In this document: positions 1 to 7,155 of the stretch, in pieces
How the letters are laid out: the number at the start of each line of letters is the position of its first letter
How positions within the stretch are numbered: position 1 is the first letter of the stretch
Source: Methylacidiphilum caldifontis
GTDB lineage: Bacteria; Verrucomicrobiota; Verrucomicrobiia; Methylacidiphilales; CAMAQI01
Reading direction: 5' to 3'
DNA: 12,043 nt
Assembly (NCBI GenBank): GCA_945860255.1
Contig: CAMAQI010000058.1
Coordinates: 1-12,043, forward strand
The notes under the pieces: generated by a model
What the model saw: the letters and a program-made list of their open reading frames with translations, nothing else
The model's database searches: none
Told to the model about the DNA's origin: nothing
Position numbers and translations under genes: made by a program

Positions 1-160
1 GTGCTCAGTAAAAGCCAGATCGAAGTCGCTCTCGCCTGCCAAAGACAAGGTTATTTTGTTCCTCCGAACCACAATATGCCTAAGCACATCATCCTTGGGG
101 TTTGCGACTATTTCCGCTGCGTACCGAACATCATTTCCTTCGACCGAAATGCGCCAACAA
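1..160. other. Unidentified fragment at the left edge, probably a truncated gene
   Basis: This stretch is open on both strands. On the plus strand a frame runs from the window edge to a stop at 163-165. On the minus strand the codon-aligned frame stays open from an ATG at 199-201 to the left edge. The minus translation (for example VEGNDVRYAAEIVANPKDD, then HIVVRRNKITLSLAGE) has a balanced charged/hydrophobic composition. The plus translation is rich in Cys, His and Pro, as antisense shadows often are. I therefore favour a minus-strand gene cut at its 5' end by the rearrangement that left the hsdR/hsdS scar at 161-274. I do not recognise the family, and the strand is not certain. Confidence 0.3.
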
Positions 161-228
161 CTTAAATACCCATGAACGAAGCCGAAACAAGAGCCGAGCA
201 TATTGATCCTACGCTGAGAGCTGCAGGC
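161..228 (+). pseudogene. Truncated second copy of the hsdR start (with the last codons of a preceding gene)
   Basis: Bases 161-228 match 1308-1375, the fic/hsdR junction, at 58 of 68 positions by hand alignment, including an identical 28-base run at 170-197. From ATG 172 the frame reads MNEAETRAEHIDPTLRAAG, against MNEAETRAEHIDPALKAAG in the intact hsdR. Six of the eight differences within the coding part fall in codons, mostly third positions, that leave the residue unchanged; the two residue changes are T/A and R/K. This is therefore an anciently diverged homologue rather than a fresh tandem duplicate. The CTTAAA...CCATGA just upstream resembles the end of fic (LKxP then stop) with the same ATGA overlap. 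Homology stops sharply at 228. The frame then runs into unrelated codons and ends at 259-261, so no functional product is expected. Confidence 0.8.
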
Positions 229-274
229 GTTGAAGAAGTCGCTGCTGCACCAAGCTTCTAATGGCGAGCTTTAG
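218..274 (+). pseudogene. 3' fragment of hsdS (type I restriction specificity subunit)
   Basis: Frame 218-274 reads ELQALKKSLLHQASNGEL and then TAG (272-274). This closely matches the usual C-terminus of type I specificity subunits (a conserved-helix end of the LxxLKKSLLHQAFSGEL type, from family knowledge). It is in a different frame from the hsdR fragment that runs into it. In its own frame the codon just upstream of 218 is a stop, TGA at 215-217, so only the last 18 codons of hsdS survive. The join lies within GAGCTGCAGGC (218-228), where hsdR-like and hsdS-like sequence overlap, as expected for deletion at a short shared sequence. The next gene, fic, starts 34 bases later, which fits an ancestral hsdS-fic-hsdR order. 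Confidence 0.75.
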
Positions 275-278
275 CGAC

Positions 279-309
279 TTGACTCATTTATTGACTTACG
301 CTTGACTTA
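279..309 (+). repeat. Three short direct repeats TTGACTYA before fic
   Basis: TTGACTCA (279-286), TTGACTTA (291-298) and TTGACTTA (302-309) stand 12 and 11 bases apart, about one helical turn, and the last runs into the fic start codon. The spacing and position would suit an operator near the fic start. TTGACT also resembles a -35 element, but I see no matching -10 at the right distance. A chance AT-rich repeat is possible. Confidence 0.35.
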
Positions 310-1322
310 TGGGCGTGCCTTATGAACCTCAATTTACGATCACTCCACGCCTCCTGACGCTTGTGGAGATGATCGCCGCTTTACGTGAGAGGATTCAAGG
401 GGCAACGGTGGAGCTCTCTTGGATTCCCGCATTGCAAAAGGATACCCGTACTCGAAATGGTCATGCCTCAACCGCGATCGAAGGGAATCCTTTGACGTTG
501 GAGCAAGTAAGGGCGTTGGAAGAGGGACGCGAACTCATTGCGACTGATTCTCGATCCAATCGTGAGGTTTTGAATTATTTTGCAGGTCTAAGATATGTGG
601 AGAAACAGGCTAAGAAACAGGGGATCCGACACGAGGATTTATTCGAATTGCACCGGATTTTAGCCGATCGCGTGATGGATCAAGGGACCGCAGGGAGCTA
701 TCGAACGATCCAAGTCAAAGTCGGAAGGCATTTTCCTCCTGCGGCCGCCGATGTTTCAGGATTAATGTTTGAACTTCTGGAATGGTGGAATAAAAAATCG
801 GCCGAATTTTCCCCGGTCATCAGCTCGGCGATTTTGCACTATCGTTTTGAGGCTATTCATCCCTTTGCCGATGGGAACGGACGAACGGGTCGTGCGTTAG
901 CTCTGTGGGATCTCTATCGGCGTGGTTTCGATAGTCATCACATTTTCTCCGTGGACGAATACTACTGGGAGAACCGACCCGCCTACTACAAAGCACTTGA
1001 TGAGGTCCGTCTTTCTGGAGAGGATCTCACCGGCTGGCTCGAATATTGTGCGGAAGGATTGAGGTTGACTCTTGAACGTGTCTGGTTGCGTGTGCAATCC
1101 TACAATGTGAAGTCACCTGAAAAACTGGTTTTACGGCCAAAACAGGAGCACTTGCTCAAACTCTTGCGCGATCACGGTAGTTTATCCCCCGCCGAATTGT
1201 GGAAAATCCTTGCGGTATCGAGGCAAGGTGCCATGGATTTACTGCGACCGTTGCTCGAAGCGGGATTGGTTGAAAAAATAGGCGGAAAAAAAACAGGTCG
1301 TTACACTCTTAAAAAACCATGA
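309..1322 (+). CDS. Fic-domain protein (predicted AMP-transferase) with N-terminal inhibitory motif and C-terminal winged helix
   Basis: The 337-residue protein carries the full Fic signature HPFADGNGRTGR at residues 184-195: catalytic H184, metal-binding D188 and the anion-binding GNGR loop. Known Fic proteins transfer AMP from ATP to a target Ser, Thr or Tyr. An inhibitory-helix motif of the [ST]xxxE[GN] type, STAIEGN, is at 54-60 with E58 as the predicted autoinhibitory glutamate, making this an N-terminally autoinhibited (class II) Fic. Residues about 275-335 look like a winged-helix DNA-binding domain. The stop overlaps the hsdR start as ATGA (1319-1322), so the two are probably translated together. 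No clear Shine-Dalgarno precedes ATG 309. A GTG two codons later is an alternative start. Fic genes are known inside type I restriction operons, but the target of this one cannot be told from sequence. Confidence 0.93.
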   Translation: MGVPYEPQFTITPRLLTLVEMIAALRERIQGATVELSWIPALQKDTRTRNGHASTAIEGNPLTLEQVRALEEGRELIATDSRSNREVLNYFAGLRYVEKQAKKQGIRHEDLFELHRILADRVMDQGTAGSYRTIQVKVGRHFPPAAADVSGLMFELLEWWNKKSAEFSPVISSAILHYRFEAIHPFADGNGRTGRALALWDLYRRGFDSHHIFSVDEYYWENRPAYYKALDEVRLSGEDLTGWLEYCAEGLRLTLERVWLRVQSYNVKSPEKLVLRPKQEHLLKLLRDHGSLSPAELWKILAVSRQGAMDLLRPLLEAGLVEKIGGKKTGRYTLKKP

Positions 1323-3673
1323 ACGAAGCCGAAACAAGAGCCGAACACATCGATCCCGCACTGAAAGCGGCAGGCTGGGGTGTTGTGGAGGGAAGTAAGA
1401 TTTTGCGAGAAAAATCATGCGAGATCACTCCCGGTCGTATCGAGGGTTTTGGGCGGCGTGGCAAGGGGATGACAGCGGATTACGTGCTGGTCTATCGCAA
1501 TACCAAGCTCGCTGTCGTCGAGGCTAAGGCTTGGGAGGAACCTCTGACAAAAGGGGTTGCACAAGCAAAAATCTACTCCGATAAACTTGCGATCCGCTTT
1601 GCCTATGCGACGAACGGTCAGGGGATTTATGCCATCGATATGGAGAGTGGAAAGGAAGGGGAAATCTCCACCTTCCCTACCCCCGATGAACTTTGGAACT
1701 CGACCTTTGCCAAACAGAACGACTGGCGAGATCGTTTTTCCTCCGTTCCCTATCCGGACAAGAGTGGAAGTTGGACCATCCGCTTCTATCAAGAAACAGC
1801 GGTCAATCGTGTGCTGGAGCGCATCATCGCCAAGCAAACGCGCATTCTCTTGACACTGGCCACGGGCACGGGAAAAACTTCCATTGCTTTCCAGATTGCG
1901 TGGAAACTTTTTCAAGCGCGCTGGAATCTGACCGATTGGAACAAGAGTGGCGAGCTGACGCGACGCCCGCGAATCTTGTTTCTCGCGGACCGCAACACGC
2001 TTGCGACGCAGGCCTACAACGATTTCACTGCATTCGCCGCCTTTTCCGAAGACGCATTTGTGCGCATCAAGCCGGAAGAGATCCGCAAGAAAGGATCCGT
2101 ACCAAAGAACGCAAGCCTCTTCTTTACTATTTTTCAGACCTTCATGTCTGGTCCCCTCAAAGAGGGGAAACCCTCTCCCTATTTCGGCGAATATCCGCCG
2201 GACTTTTTCGACTTCATCATTATTGACGAGTGTCATCGGGGAGGAGCCAACGACGAAAGTAACTGGAGAGCGATCCTCGAATACTTTTCCCCCGCCGTAC
2301 AACTGGGACTCACAGCCACTCCGAAGCGCAAAGACAATGTCGATACCTATGCTTATTTTGGAGAACCGGTTTACATCTACTCCCTCAAAGAGGGAATCAA
2401 TGATGGATTCCTCACTCCTTTTAAAGTGAGACAGATTTCGACGACACTCGACGAGTATCTGTTCACACCTGATGATGAACTCCTGAAGGGTGAAATCGAT
2501 CCCGGAAAACGATATGAGTCGAAGGATTTTAATAAGAATATTGAGATCCGAGAGAGGGAGGCCTATCGGGTAAATCTTTTCATGCAACAGATCGACCAGA
2601 ATGAGAAGAGCCTCGTTTTTTGTGCGAATCAAGACCATGCTCTTCTGGTTCGTGATTTAATTAATCAGACGAAGATCAGCAAAGATCCCCACTATTGCGA
2701 ACGAGTCACCGCGGATGATGGGGCGTTAGGCGAACAGCACCTCCGAGACTTTCAAGATAATGAAAAAAAGATTCCGACGATTCTGACGACCTCACAAAAG
2801 CTTTCGACGGGGGTTGATGCCCGAAATATTCGTAACATCATTTTAATGCGCCCCGTCAATTCGATGATCGAGTTTAAACAGATCATCGGACGCGGAACTC
2901 GACTGTTCGATGGGAAAGAATTTTTCACCATTTATGACTTTGAAAAAGCTTATCTCAATTTTCTTGATAAGGAATGGGATGGCGAGCCGATTACTCCGGA
3001 AGTTCGACCTTACGAGATCGATCCTGATGCTTCAAAAAGAACCGCGAACCCGAAGCAAGAGCCATTGGAAGGAACACGCCGAGAGAAAGTCAAAGTGAAA
3101 CTAGCAGATGGAAAATCAAGAATGATTCAACACATGATCTGCACCTCATTTTGGCATCCGGACGGAACACCGATGTCAGCACTTCAATTTATGGAGATGC
3201 TCTACGGAAAACTTCCCGATTTCTTTAAAAATGAAGAGGAATTGCGCCGACTCTGGAGTGCTCCGGATACTCGTGAAAAGCTGCTTAAGGGACTTGCGGA
3301 AAAGGGATTTGGACAGGAACAACTCCTCGAAATGCAAAAGATCATCGATGCCGAAAAAAGCGATCTTTTCGATGTCCTTGCTCACGTCGCCTATGCCGTT
3401 CCACCCCTCACACGCGAAGTGAGAGCGGCACATGCCAAAATTTATATCAATACCGAGTTTACAGCGAAGCAACAGGCCTTCCTCGATTTCGTTCTTCAAC
3501 ACTACGTCTCAGAAGGGGTGACAGAACTGGAACAGAGTAAACTCAACCCGTTACTTCGACTTAAGTATCACGACTCCATTACCGATGCCGTCGCCGACCT
3601 CGGTGGTAAGCCGGATGAAATTGGAAAACTTTTTTCGGGATTTCAGAAATATCTTTATGTCGTGAGGGTTTGA
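1319..3673 (+). CDS. hsdR: Type I restriction enzyme, R (motor/nuclease) subunit, EcoEI-like
   Basis: The 784-residue subunit would translocate DNA with ATP and cut it, together with HsdM and HsdS. An N-terminal PD-(D/E)xK nuclease is visible (D54, then E68-A-K70), followed by the QxxxY element Q82-Y86 typical of HsdR. The SF2 helicase motor has Walker A ATGTGKT (181-187), a DECH box (303-306), motif III LTATP (331-335) and motif VI QIIGRGTR (521-528). The last 160 or so residues fit the EcoEI-type C-terminal domain. Length is normal and all core motifs are present, so the protein looks functional. It overlaps fic by 4 bases. No hsdM or complete hsdS is in the window, only an hsdS tail at 218-274. 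Base composition shifts near 2340, with the upstream half richer in GC. Confidence 0.95.
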   Translation: MNEAETRAEHIDPALKAAGWGVVEGSKILREKSCEITPGRIEGFGRRGKGMTADYVLVYRNTKLAVVEAKAWEEPLTKGVAQAKIYSDKLAIRFAYATNGQGIYAIDMESGKEGEISTFPTPDELWNSTFAKQNDWRDRFSSVPYPDKSGSWTIRFYQETAVNRVLERIIAKQTRILLTLATGTGKTSIAFQIAWKLFQARWNLTDWNKSGELTRRPRILFLADRNTLATQAYNDFTAFAAFSEDAFVRIKPEEIRKKGSVPKNASLFFTIFQTFMSGPLKEGKPSPYFGEYPPDFFDFIIIDECHRGGANDESNWRAILEYFSPAVQLGLTATPKRKDNVDTYAYFGEPVYIYSLKEGINDGFLTPFKVRQISTTLDEYLFTPDDELLKGEIDPGKRYESKDFNKNIEIREREAYRVNLFMQQIDQNEKSLVFCANQDHALLVRDLINQTKISKDPHYCERVTADDGALGEQHLRDFQDNEKKIPTILTTSQKLSTGVDARNIRNIILMRPVNSMIEFKQIIGRGTRLFDGKEFFTIYDFEKAYLNFLDKEWDGEPITPEVRPYEIDPDASKRTANPKQEPLEGTRREKVKVKLADGKSRMIQHMICTSFWHPDGTPMSALQFMEMLYGKLPDFFKNEEELRRLWSAPDTREKLLKGLAEKGFGQEQLLEMQKIIDAEKSDLFDVLAHVAYAVPPLTREVRAAHAKIYINTEFTAKQQAFLDFVLQHYVSEGVTELEQSKLNPLLRLKYHDSITDAVADLGGKPDEIGKLFSGFQKYLYVVRV

Positions 3674-3687
3674 TGAGGGAATGGGAA

Positions 3688-3708
3688 GTCGATCGACCTC
3701 TTTTTTTT
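3688..3708 (+). terminator. Possible weak terminator after hsdR
   Basis: A perfect palindrome, GTCGATCGAC (3688-3697), lies 15 bases after the hsdR stop and is followed by eight T residues (3701-3708). The fold can only be short, because the palindrome has no spare loop, so its strength is doubtful. It sits between two convergent genes, where a terminator is expected. Confidence 0.3.
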
Positions 3709-3729
3709 ACATAAAAATAAAGCTGGGTT

Positions 3730-4236
3730 TTATATTCCAATCCAGACAGGGGTTTGAATTTCAACAATGTCAAAAAGTTGGATCATCGCTTGATTTCGAA
3801 GTCGGATACATCCATGACTCGCCGGTTGGCCAATCAAAGATTCTTGATTCGTTCCGTGAAAATAGATGTATCGATTTTTAGTGTTGGCGTTGTGGGTCTC
3901 GACCCCTTCGAGCCAGAGGATACGGGTGAGGATTAAATCCTCCTCGCTCATCGGCAGTTCAGGGGTCCAAATCATTCCTGTTGGTTTTCTCGATTGAAGG
4001 ATCGATCCGAGAGGGAGTTGATCCCCGATTTTTTCGGCGATCCGAAACCATCCTCGAGGGGTTTGATGACTTCCTTCCTCCTCTCCGACTCCGTTTTTTG
4101 CCGTGCTGACCGGTGCGGCCCAAATGCAATTCGAGCCCTGCTTAAGCTCTACAAGTTGGCTTTGGATCGATACGGAGAGGTGTCGTTCTTCGCTCCATTG
4201 CGTTTCAAGCGTTGAATCAGAGGAGTTAGAAATCAT
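3730..4236 (-). CDS. L,D-transpeptidase (YkuD) family protein lacking a signal peptide
   Basis: The 168-residue protein ends in the complete YkuD catalytic motif: H127-G128, then S140-H141-G142-C143-I-R145, with C143 the predicted nucleophile. Family members form 3-3 peptidoglycan cross-links or attach proteins to the wall, and they work in the periplasm. No hydrophobic leader is present here; the first 30 residues are polar and acidic. An in-frame TAA sits directly before the ATG (minus strand, 4237-4239), so the start cannot be moved upstream. The ATG lies inside the last codons of the LOG gene (11-base overlap, ATGATTTCTAA), which suggests coupled translation. The protein may be cytoplasmic with another substrate, exported by another route, or may have lost its leader. 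Family assignment is firm; location and role are open. Confidence 0.88.
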   Translation of the reverse strand: MISNSSDSTLETQWSEERHLSVSIQSQLVELKQGSNCIWAAPVSTAKNGVGEEEGSHQTPRGWFRIAEKIGDQLPLGSILQSRKPTGMIWTPELPMSEEDLILTRILWLEGVETHNANTKNRYIYFHGTNQESLIGQPASHGCIRLRNQAMIQLFDIVEIQTPVWIGI

Positions 4237-5260
4237 TTAATCGATCGATCAATTGTCGGAGGCGACCGGTTGCCCGACGATTAAAGTTCATCACAAGACG
4301 AGGTAAATGAGCAATCTCGGGCTCATTGCTTTCTTCGGGGAAGGCTTGGCGTTGCTGCATCGTACTTCCTGGGAGGAGAATATCCTCAAAATCCTCTTGG
4401 AGTCGTTTCAAAGCTCCCGGGGGAACCTCTCGTTGAGTCCGAATCACGAGATGATCTTTCACATAGCGATAGGAGTGAAAGTTATAGTAAAAGTTAACAA
4501 TCTCTTTTCGCGCCTCTTCGAGATTATCGGTGATTTTATAGAGATTGAAATCCTCCTTGGAAATCAAACCATCGGCATAGATGTGCTCCCGAATATAGTG
4601 ATCAAAGGTTTTCCAGAAGTTACCTCCTGGGGCATCGACCATGACCAAAGGAATGACCCGTGCTTTTCCAGTTTGAATTAAGGTTAAAGCCTCAAAGCCT
4701 TCATCCATCGTTCCGAATCCTCCTGGGAAAAGAGCGACCGCGTGGGATTCGCGTAAGAAAAAGAGTTTTCGAGTAAAAAAGTAGTGAAAGTTAATCAGTT
4801 TCGGATCTCCATCGATGACCTCATTCGCATGTTGTTCAAAGGGAAGGGTGATATTAAGACCAAAGGAGTGTTCCTTGCCTGCTCCCGCTTGAGCAGCTCC
4901 CATAATTCCATCTCCTCCGCCGGTGATTGTCATAAAATTGGCATTCGTCATGAGCTTTGCAAAATCATGGGAAGAGACCGCTTCTCGTTTATGAGAGGGG
5001 GTACGCGCAGAACCGAAGATACAAAGTTTTTTAATATGGCGGTAGGGCATGAAGACTTTATTCGCATAACGCATCTCGCGGACGACTCGGTGGAACAGGC
5101 GCATTTCGGCAGGACTTGTTCCATCTCGATTGAGTTTCCACTGTTCTCGTAGAAGAGATTGATGGAATCCGGTTTTATCTTCAATTCCGAGGTCTTTTAA
5201 AAAGGCTTTAAATTTAGACTCAACATCAGCAGGGACTGGCACGGATTTGATTTGATTCAT
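4226..5260 (-). CDS. LOG-family (TIGR00730-type) Rossmann-fold protein
   Basis: The 344-residue protein has the two glycine-rich signatures of the lysine-decarboxylase-like/LOG superfamily: GGGDGIMGAA (114-123) and PGGFGTMDE (179-187, the PGGxGTxxE motif with catalytic Glu). Characterised LOG members hydrolyse nucleoside 5'-monophosphates to the base and ribose 5-phosphate; in plants and some bacteria this releases cytokinins. The core at about 76-260 is flanked by an 80-residue N-terminal extension and a long C-terminal tail with many charged residues. It is therefore longer than the roughly 190-residue minimal LOG proteins and resembles the longer bacterial subgroup. It is first in a two-gene unit with the L,D-transpeptidase-like gene. 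Its start codon is 28 bases from the divergent gene at 5289. Substrate is not determined by the sequence. Confidence 0.9.
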   Translation of the reverse strand: MNQIKSVPVPADVESKFKAFLKDLGIEDKTGFHQSLLREQWKLNRDGTSPAEMRLFHRVVREMRYANKVFMPYRHIKKLCIFGSARTPSHKREAVSSHDFAKLMTNANFMTITGGGDGIMGAAQAGAGKEHSFGLNITLPFEQHANEVIDGDPKLINFHYFFTRKLFFLRESHAVALFPGGFGTMDEGFEALTLIQTGKARVIPLVMVDAPGGNFWKTFDHYIREHIYADGLISKEDFNLYKITDNLEEARKEIVNFYYNFHSYRYVKDHLVIRTQREVPPGALKRLQEDFEDILLPGSTMQQRQAFPEESNEPEIAHLPRLVMNFNRRATGRLRQLIDRLNDF

Positions 5261-5288
5261 GACGATAAAATGCCACGTTTTCTAGCTT

Positions 5289-7106
5289 ATGGCAAATTTT
5301 TTGGAGGTTCTTCGCGATCAAATCATGATCGCCGATGGGGCAACAGGGACTTATCTTTATCAGTTAGGGGTTCCGCAACACCATTGTTTAGAGGAAGTGA
5401 ACATCACCCATCCCGATTATGTACGACGTCTCTATACGGAATATGCTCAGGTGGGGGCGCAAGTCATTGAAACGAATAGTTTTGGAGCGAATCGGATTCG
5501 ACTGGCTCGCTTTGGACTTGAAGATCATGTTCGAGAATTTAACCTGGCAGCCGTCACGCTGGCGAAAGAGTCTTTGGCCGGAAAAAATATTTTTATTGGA
5601 GGTTCTGTCGGCCCCCTCTCATTACGTCCGACCGATGCCCCTCTTTCCGATTGTCAAAAAGCGGAAGTTTTTCATGAACATATCGGGGCTTTGATTGAAG
5701 GCGGTTGCGATTTGATTTTTTTAGAGACCTTTTCCGATCTTCAAGAGTTACTCCTAGCGTTGACCGTTTTTAAGTCATTGAGTTCGATTCCTGTGGTTAC
5801 CTCACTTGCGGTTACAGAAGAGGGTCGGATGGGAACAGGACAAACGATGGCCGAGGCCTTTCAAATTTTACGACTCGCAGGGGCGGATGTCTGTTCAATT
5901 AACGGAACCTGTGGACTTCGCGCGAGTCACTTTCTTTACACTAAACTTGAAGTTAATGAAGGAGAACTTTTTGGTGCTTACCCGAATGCCGGAAAACCGG
6001 AGTTTTATGAGGGACGATTCAATTATGCCGCAACTCCCGATTATTTTGCCGAAAATCTCTCTCATTTTGTTGAAGAGGGGGTCCGTTTATTTGGAGGAGA
6101 CTACGGAACGACGCCGGCCCATATCAAAGCGCTTGCTCAAAGAGTCGCGGGACTGAAGCCCATTATCTCTAAAAAATTAAAGCGACTTGTCGTTTCTGAA
6201 AAACAGAAAACAGTGGAGCCTCAATCGCATGTCGAAACAAATTTATTAGATCGACTGAAACAAAAGATCGTGACTATTGTTGAGCTGGATTCCCCCAAGA
6301 CCCTTTCGATGACCAAGTTTCTTGCAGGAGCTCAAGCCCTAAAAGAGGCGGGGGCAGATGCGGTTACTTTAGCTGATAACTCTCTGGCAATTCTTCGAGT
6401 CAGTAATTTTGCCGCCGCCGTTCTTTTACGGGAGAAAGTCGGAATCCTTCCATTAATCCATTTAGCCTGTCGCGACCGTAATCTCATTGGACTTCAATCG
6501 GAGATTATGGGACTTGGGGTCATGGGATTTCGGCACCTTCTCGCAATCACCGGTGACCCGGCTAAAGTGGGAGATCATCCTGGAGCGACCTCTGTTTATG
6601 ACGTTAATTCTGTCGGTCTCCTTAAGTTAATTCAAGGGATGAACGAAGGGGTGAATGCAGCAGGAAAGAATCTCAATGGACAGACCGATTTTGTTGCCGG
6701 CTGTGCCTTTAATCCGAACGCTAAAAACTTTGATTCTCAGGTTAAAAAACTGGAGGGAAAAATAGCGGCAGGGGCTCAATATGTGATGACTCAACCTATA
6801 TTTGATCTTAATTTAGTGAAACTTACCGCAGAACGCTTAAAACCTCTCGGGATTCCCGTTTTTATCGGTGTGATGCCCCTTTTAAATTCTCGAAATACAG
6901 AGTTTTTACATAACGAAGTCCCTGGAATTTCGATTCCTGATCCGGTTCGTGAGCAAATGCGACATGCGAGTGAGCTTGAGGCTTCGAGAATCGGGGTTGA
7001 CTTTGCGCGTAATCTCAGAGGAGAGATTTTAACTCATTTTAATGGTGTTTATCTCATTACCCCATTTCTGAAGTATGAGGTTTCTGTCGAGCTTATGAGT
7101 GATTGA
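5289..7106 (+). CDS. Fusion of a homocysteine S-methyltransferase-like domain and 5,10-methylenetetrahydrofolate reductase
   Basis: The 605-residue protein is built like the bifunctional YitJ-type enzymes. Residues 1-290 form the methyltransferase barrel (DGATGTYLYQLG near the start, GGSVGP at 104-109). Residues about 320-605 form an MTHFR barrel with E332 (VELDSPK), CRDRN (394-398), ITGDP (420-424) and MTQPIFD (500-506). MTHFR reduces methylene-THF to methyl-THF, which then supplies the methyl group of methionine. The oddity is in the first half. The family's zinc site, one Cys after Asn (GxNC) and a Cys-Cys pair (GGCCGT), reads ING (204-206) and GGDYGT (269-274). All three expected cysteines are missing, although C208 lies two residues on. 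The codons are clean GGA, GAC and TAC. Homocysteine methylation is therefore doubtful, while the MTHFR half looks intact. No clear Shine-Dalgarno is seen. Confidence 0.9.
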   Translation: MANFLEVLRDQIMIADGATGTYLYQLGVPQHHCLEEVNITHPDYVRRLYTEYAQVGAQVIETNSFGANRIRLARFGLEDHVREFNLAAVTLAKESLAGKNIFIGGSVGPLSLRPTDAPLSDCQKAEVFHEHIGALIEGGCDLIFLETFSDLQELLLALTVFKSLSSIPVVTSLAVTEEGRMGTGQTMAEAFQILRLAGADVCSINGTCGLRASHFLYTKLEVNEGELFGAYPNAGKPEFYEGRFNYAATPDYFAENLSHFVEEGVRLFGGDYGTTPAHIKALAQRVAGLKPIISKKLKRLVVSEKQKTVEPQSHVETNLLDRLKQKIVTIVELDSPKTLSMTKFLAGAQALKEAGADAVTLADNSLAILRVSNFAAAVLLREKVGILPLIHLACRDRNLIGLQSEIMGLGVMGFRHLLAITGDPAKVGDHPGATSVYDVNSVGLLKLIQGMNEGVNAAGKNLNGQTDFVAGCAFNPNAKNFDSQVKKLEGKIAAGAQYVMTQPIFDLNLVKLTAERLKPLGIPVFIGVMPLLNSRNTEFLHNEVPGISIPDPVREQMRHASELEASRIGVDFARNLRGEILTHFNGVYLITPFLKYEVSVELMSD

Positions 7107-7122
7107 TCTCAACGATCCCGTT

Positions 7123-7147
7123 TCCCGATTTTTGTCGGGACTTTTTT
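7123..7147 (+). terminator. Rho-independent terminator after the MTHFR fusion gene
   Basis: A perfect 6-bp stem, TCCCGA (7123-7128) with TCGGGA (7135-7140), closes a six-base loop TTTTTG. It is followed by C and six T residues (7142-7147), 16 bases after the stop codon. The T-tract is only on the plus-strand side, so it ends the plus-strand transcript before the convergent dehydrogenase gene. Confidence 0.85.
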
Positions 7148-7155
7148 GCTAAAGA

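Noticed and set aside
1..165. Plus-strand ORF from the left edge, ending just before the hsdR fragment
   Set aside because: The composition is rich in Cys, His and Pro and looks like the antisense of a more protein-like minus frame. No family is recognised, so it is not called as a gene.
1415..2638. 407-codon minus-strand ORF inside hsdR
   Set aside because: It lies wholly antisense to the nuclease and helicase motifs of hsdR and shows no recognisable domain, so it is a shadow of the real frame.
3717..3733. ATAAA/TTTAT inverted repeat as a minus-strand terminator for the L,D-transpeptidase-like gene
   Set aside because: The stem is five A-T pairs only and includes the stop codon; too weak to support.
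5243..5271. Promoter for the MTHFR fusion gene with TAAAAT (5266-5271) as -10
   Set aside because: No -35-like hexamer at acceptable spacing; TTGATT at 5247 is only 13 bases away.
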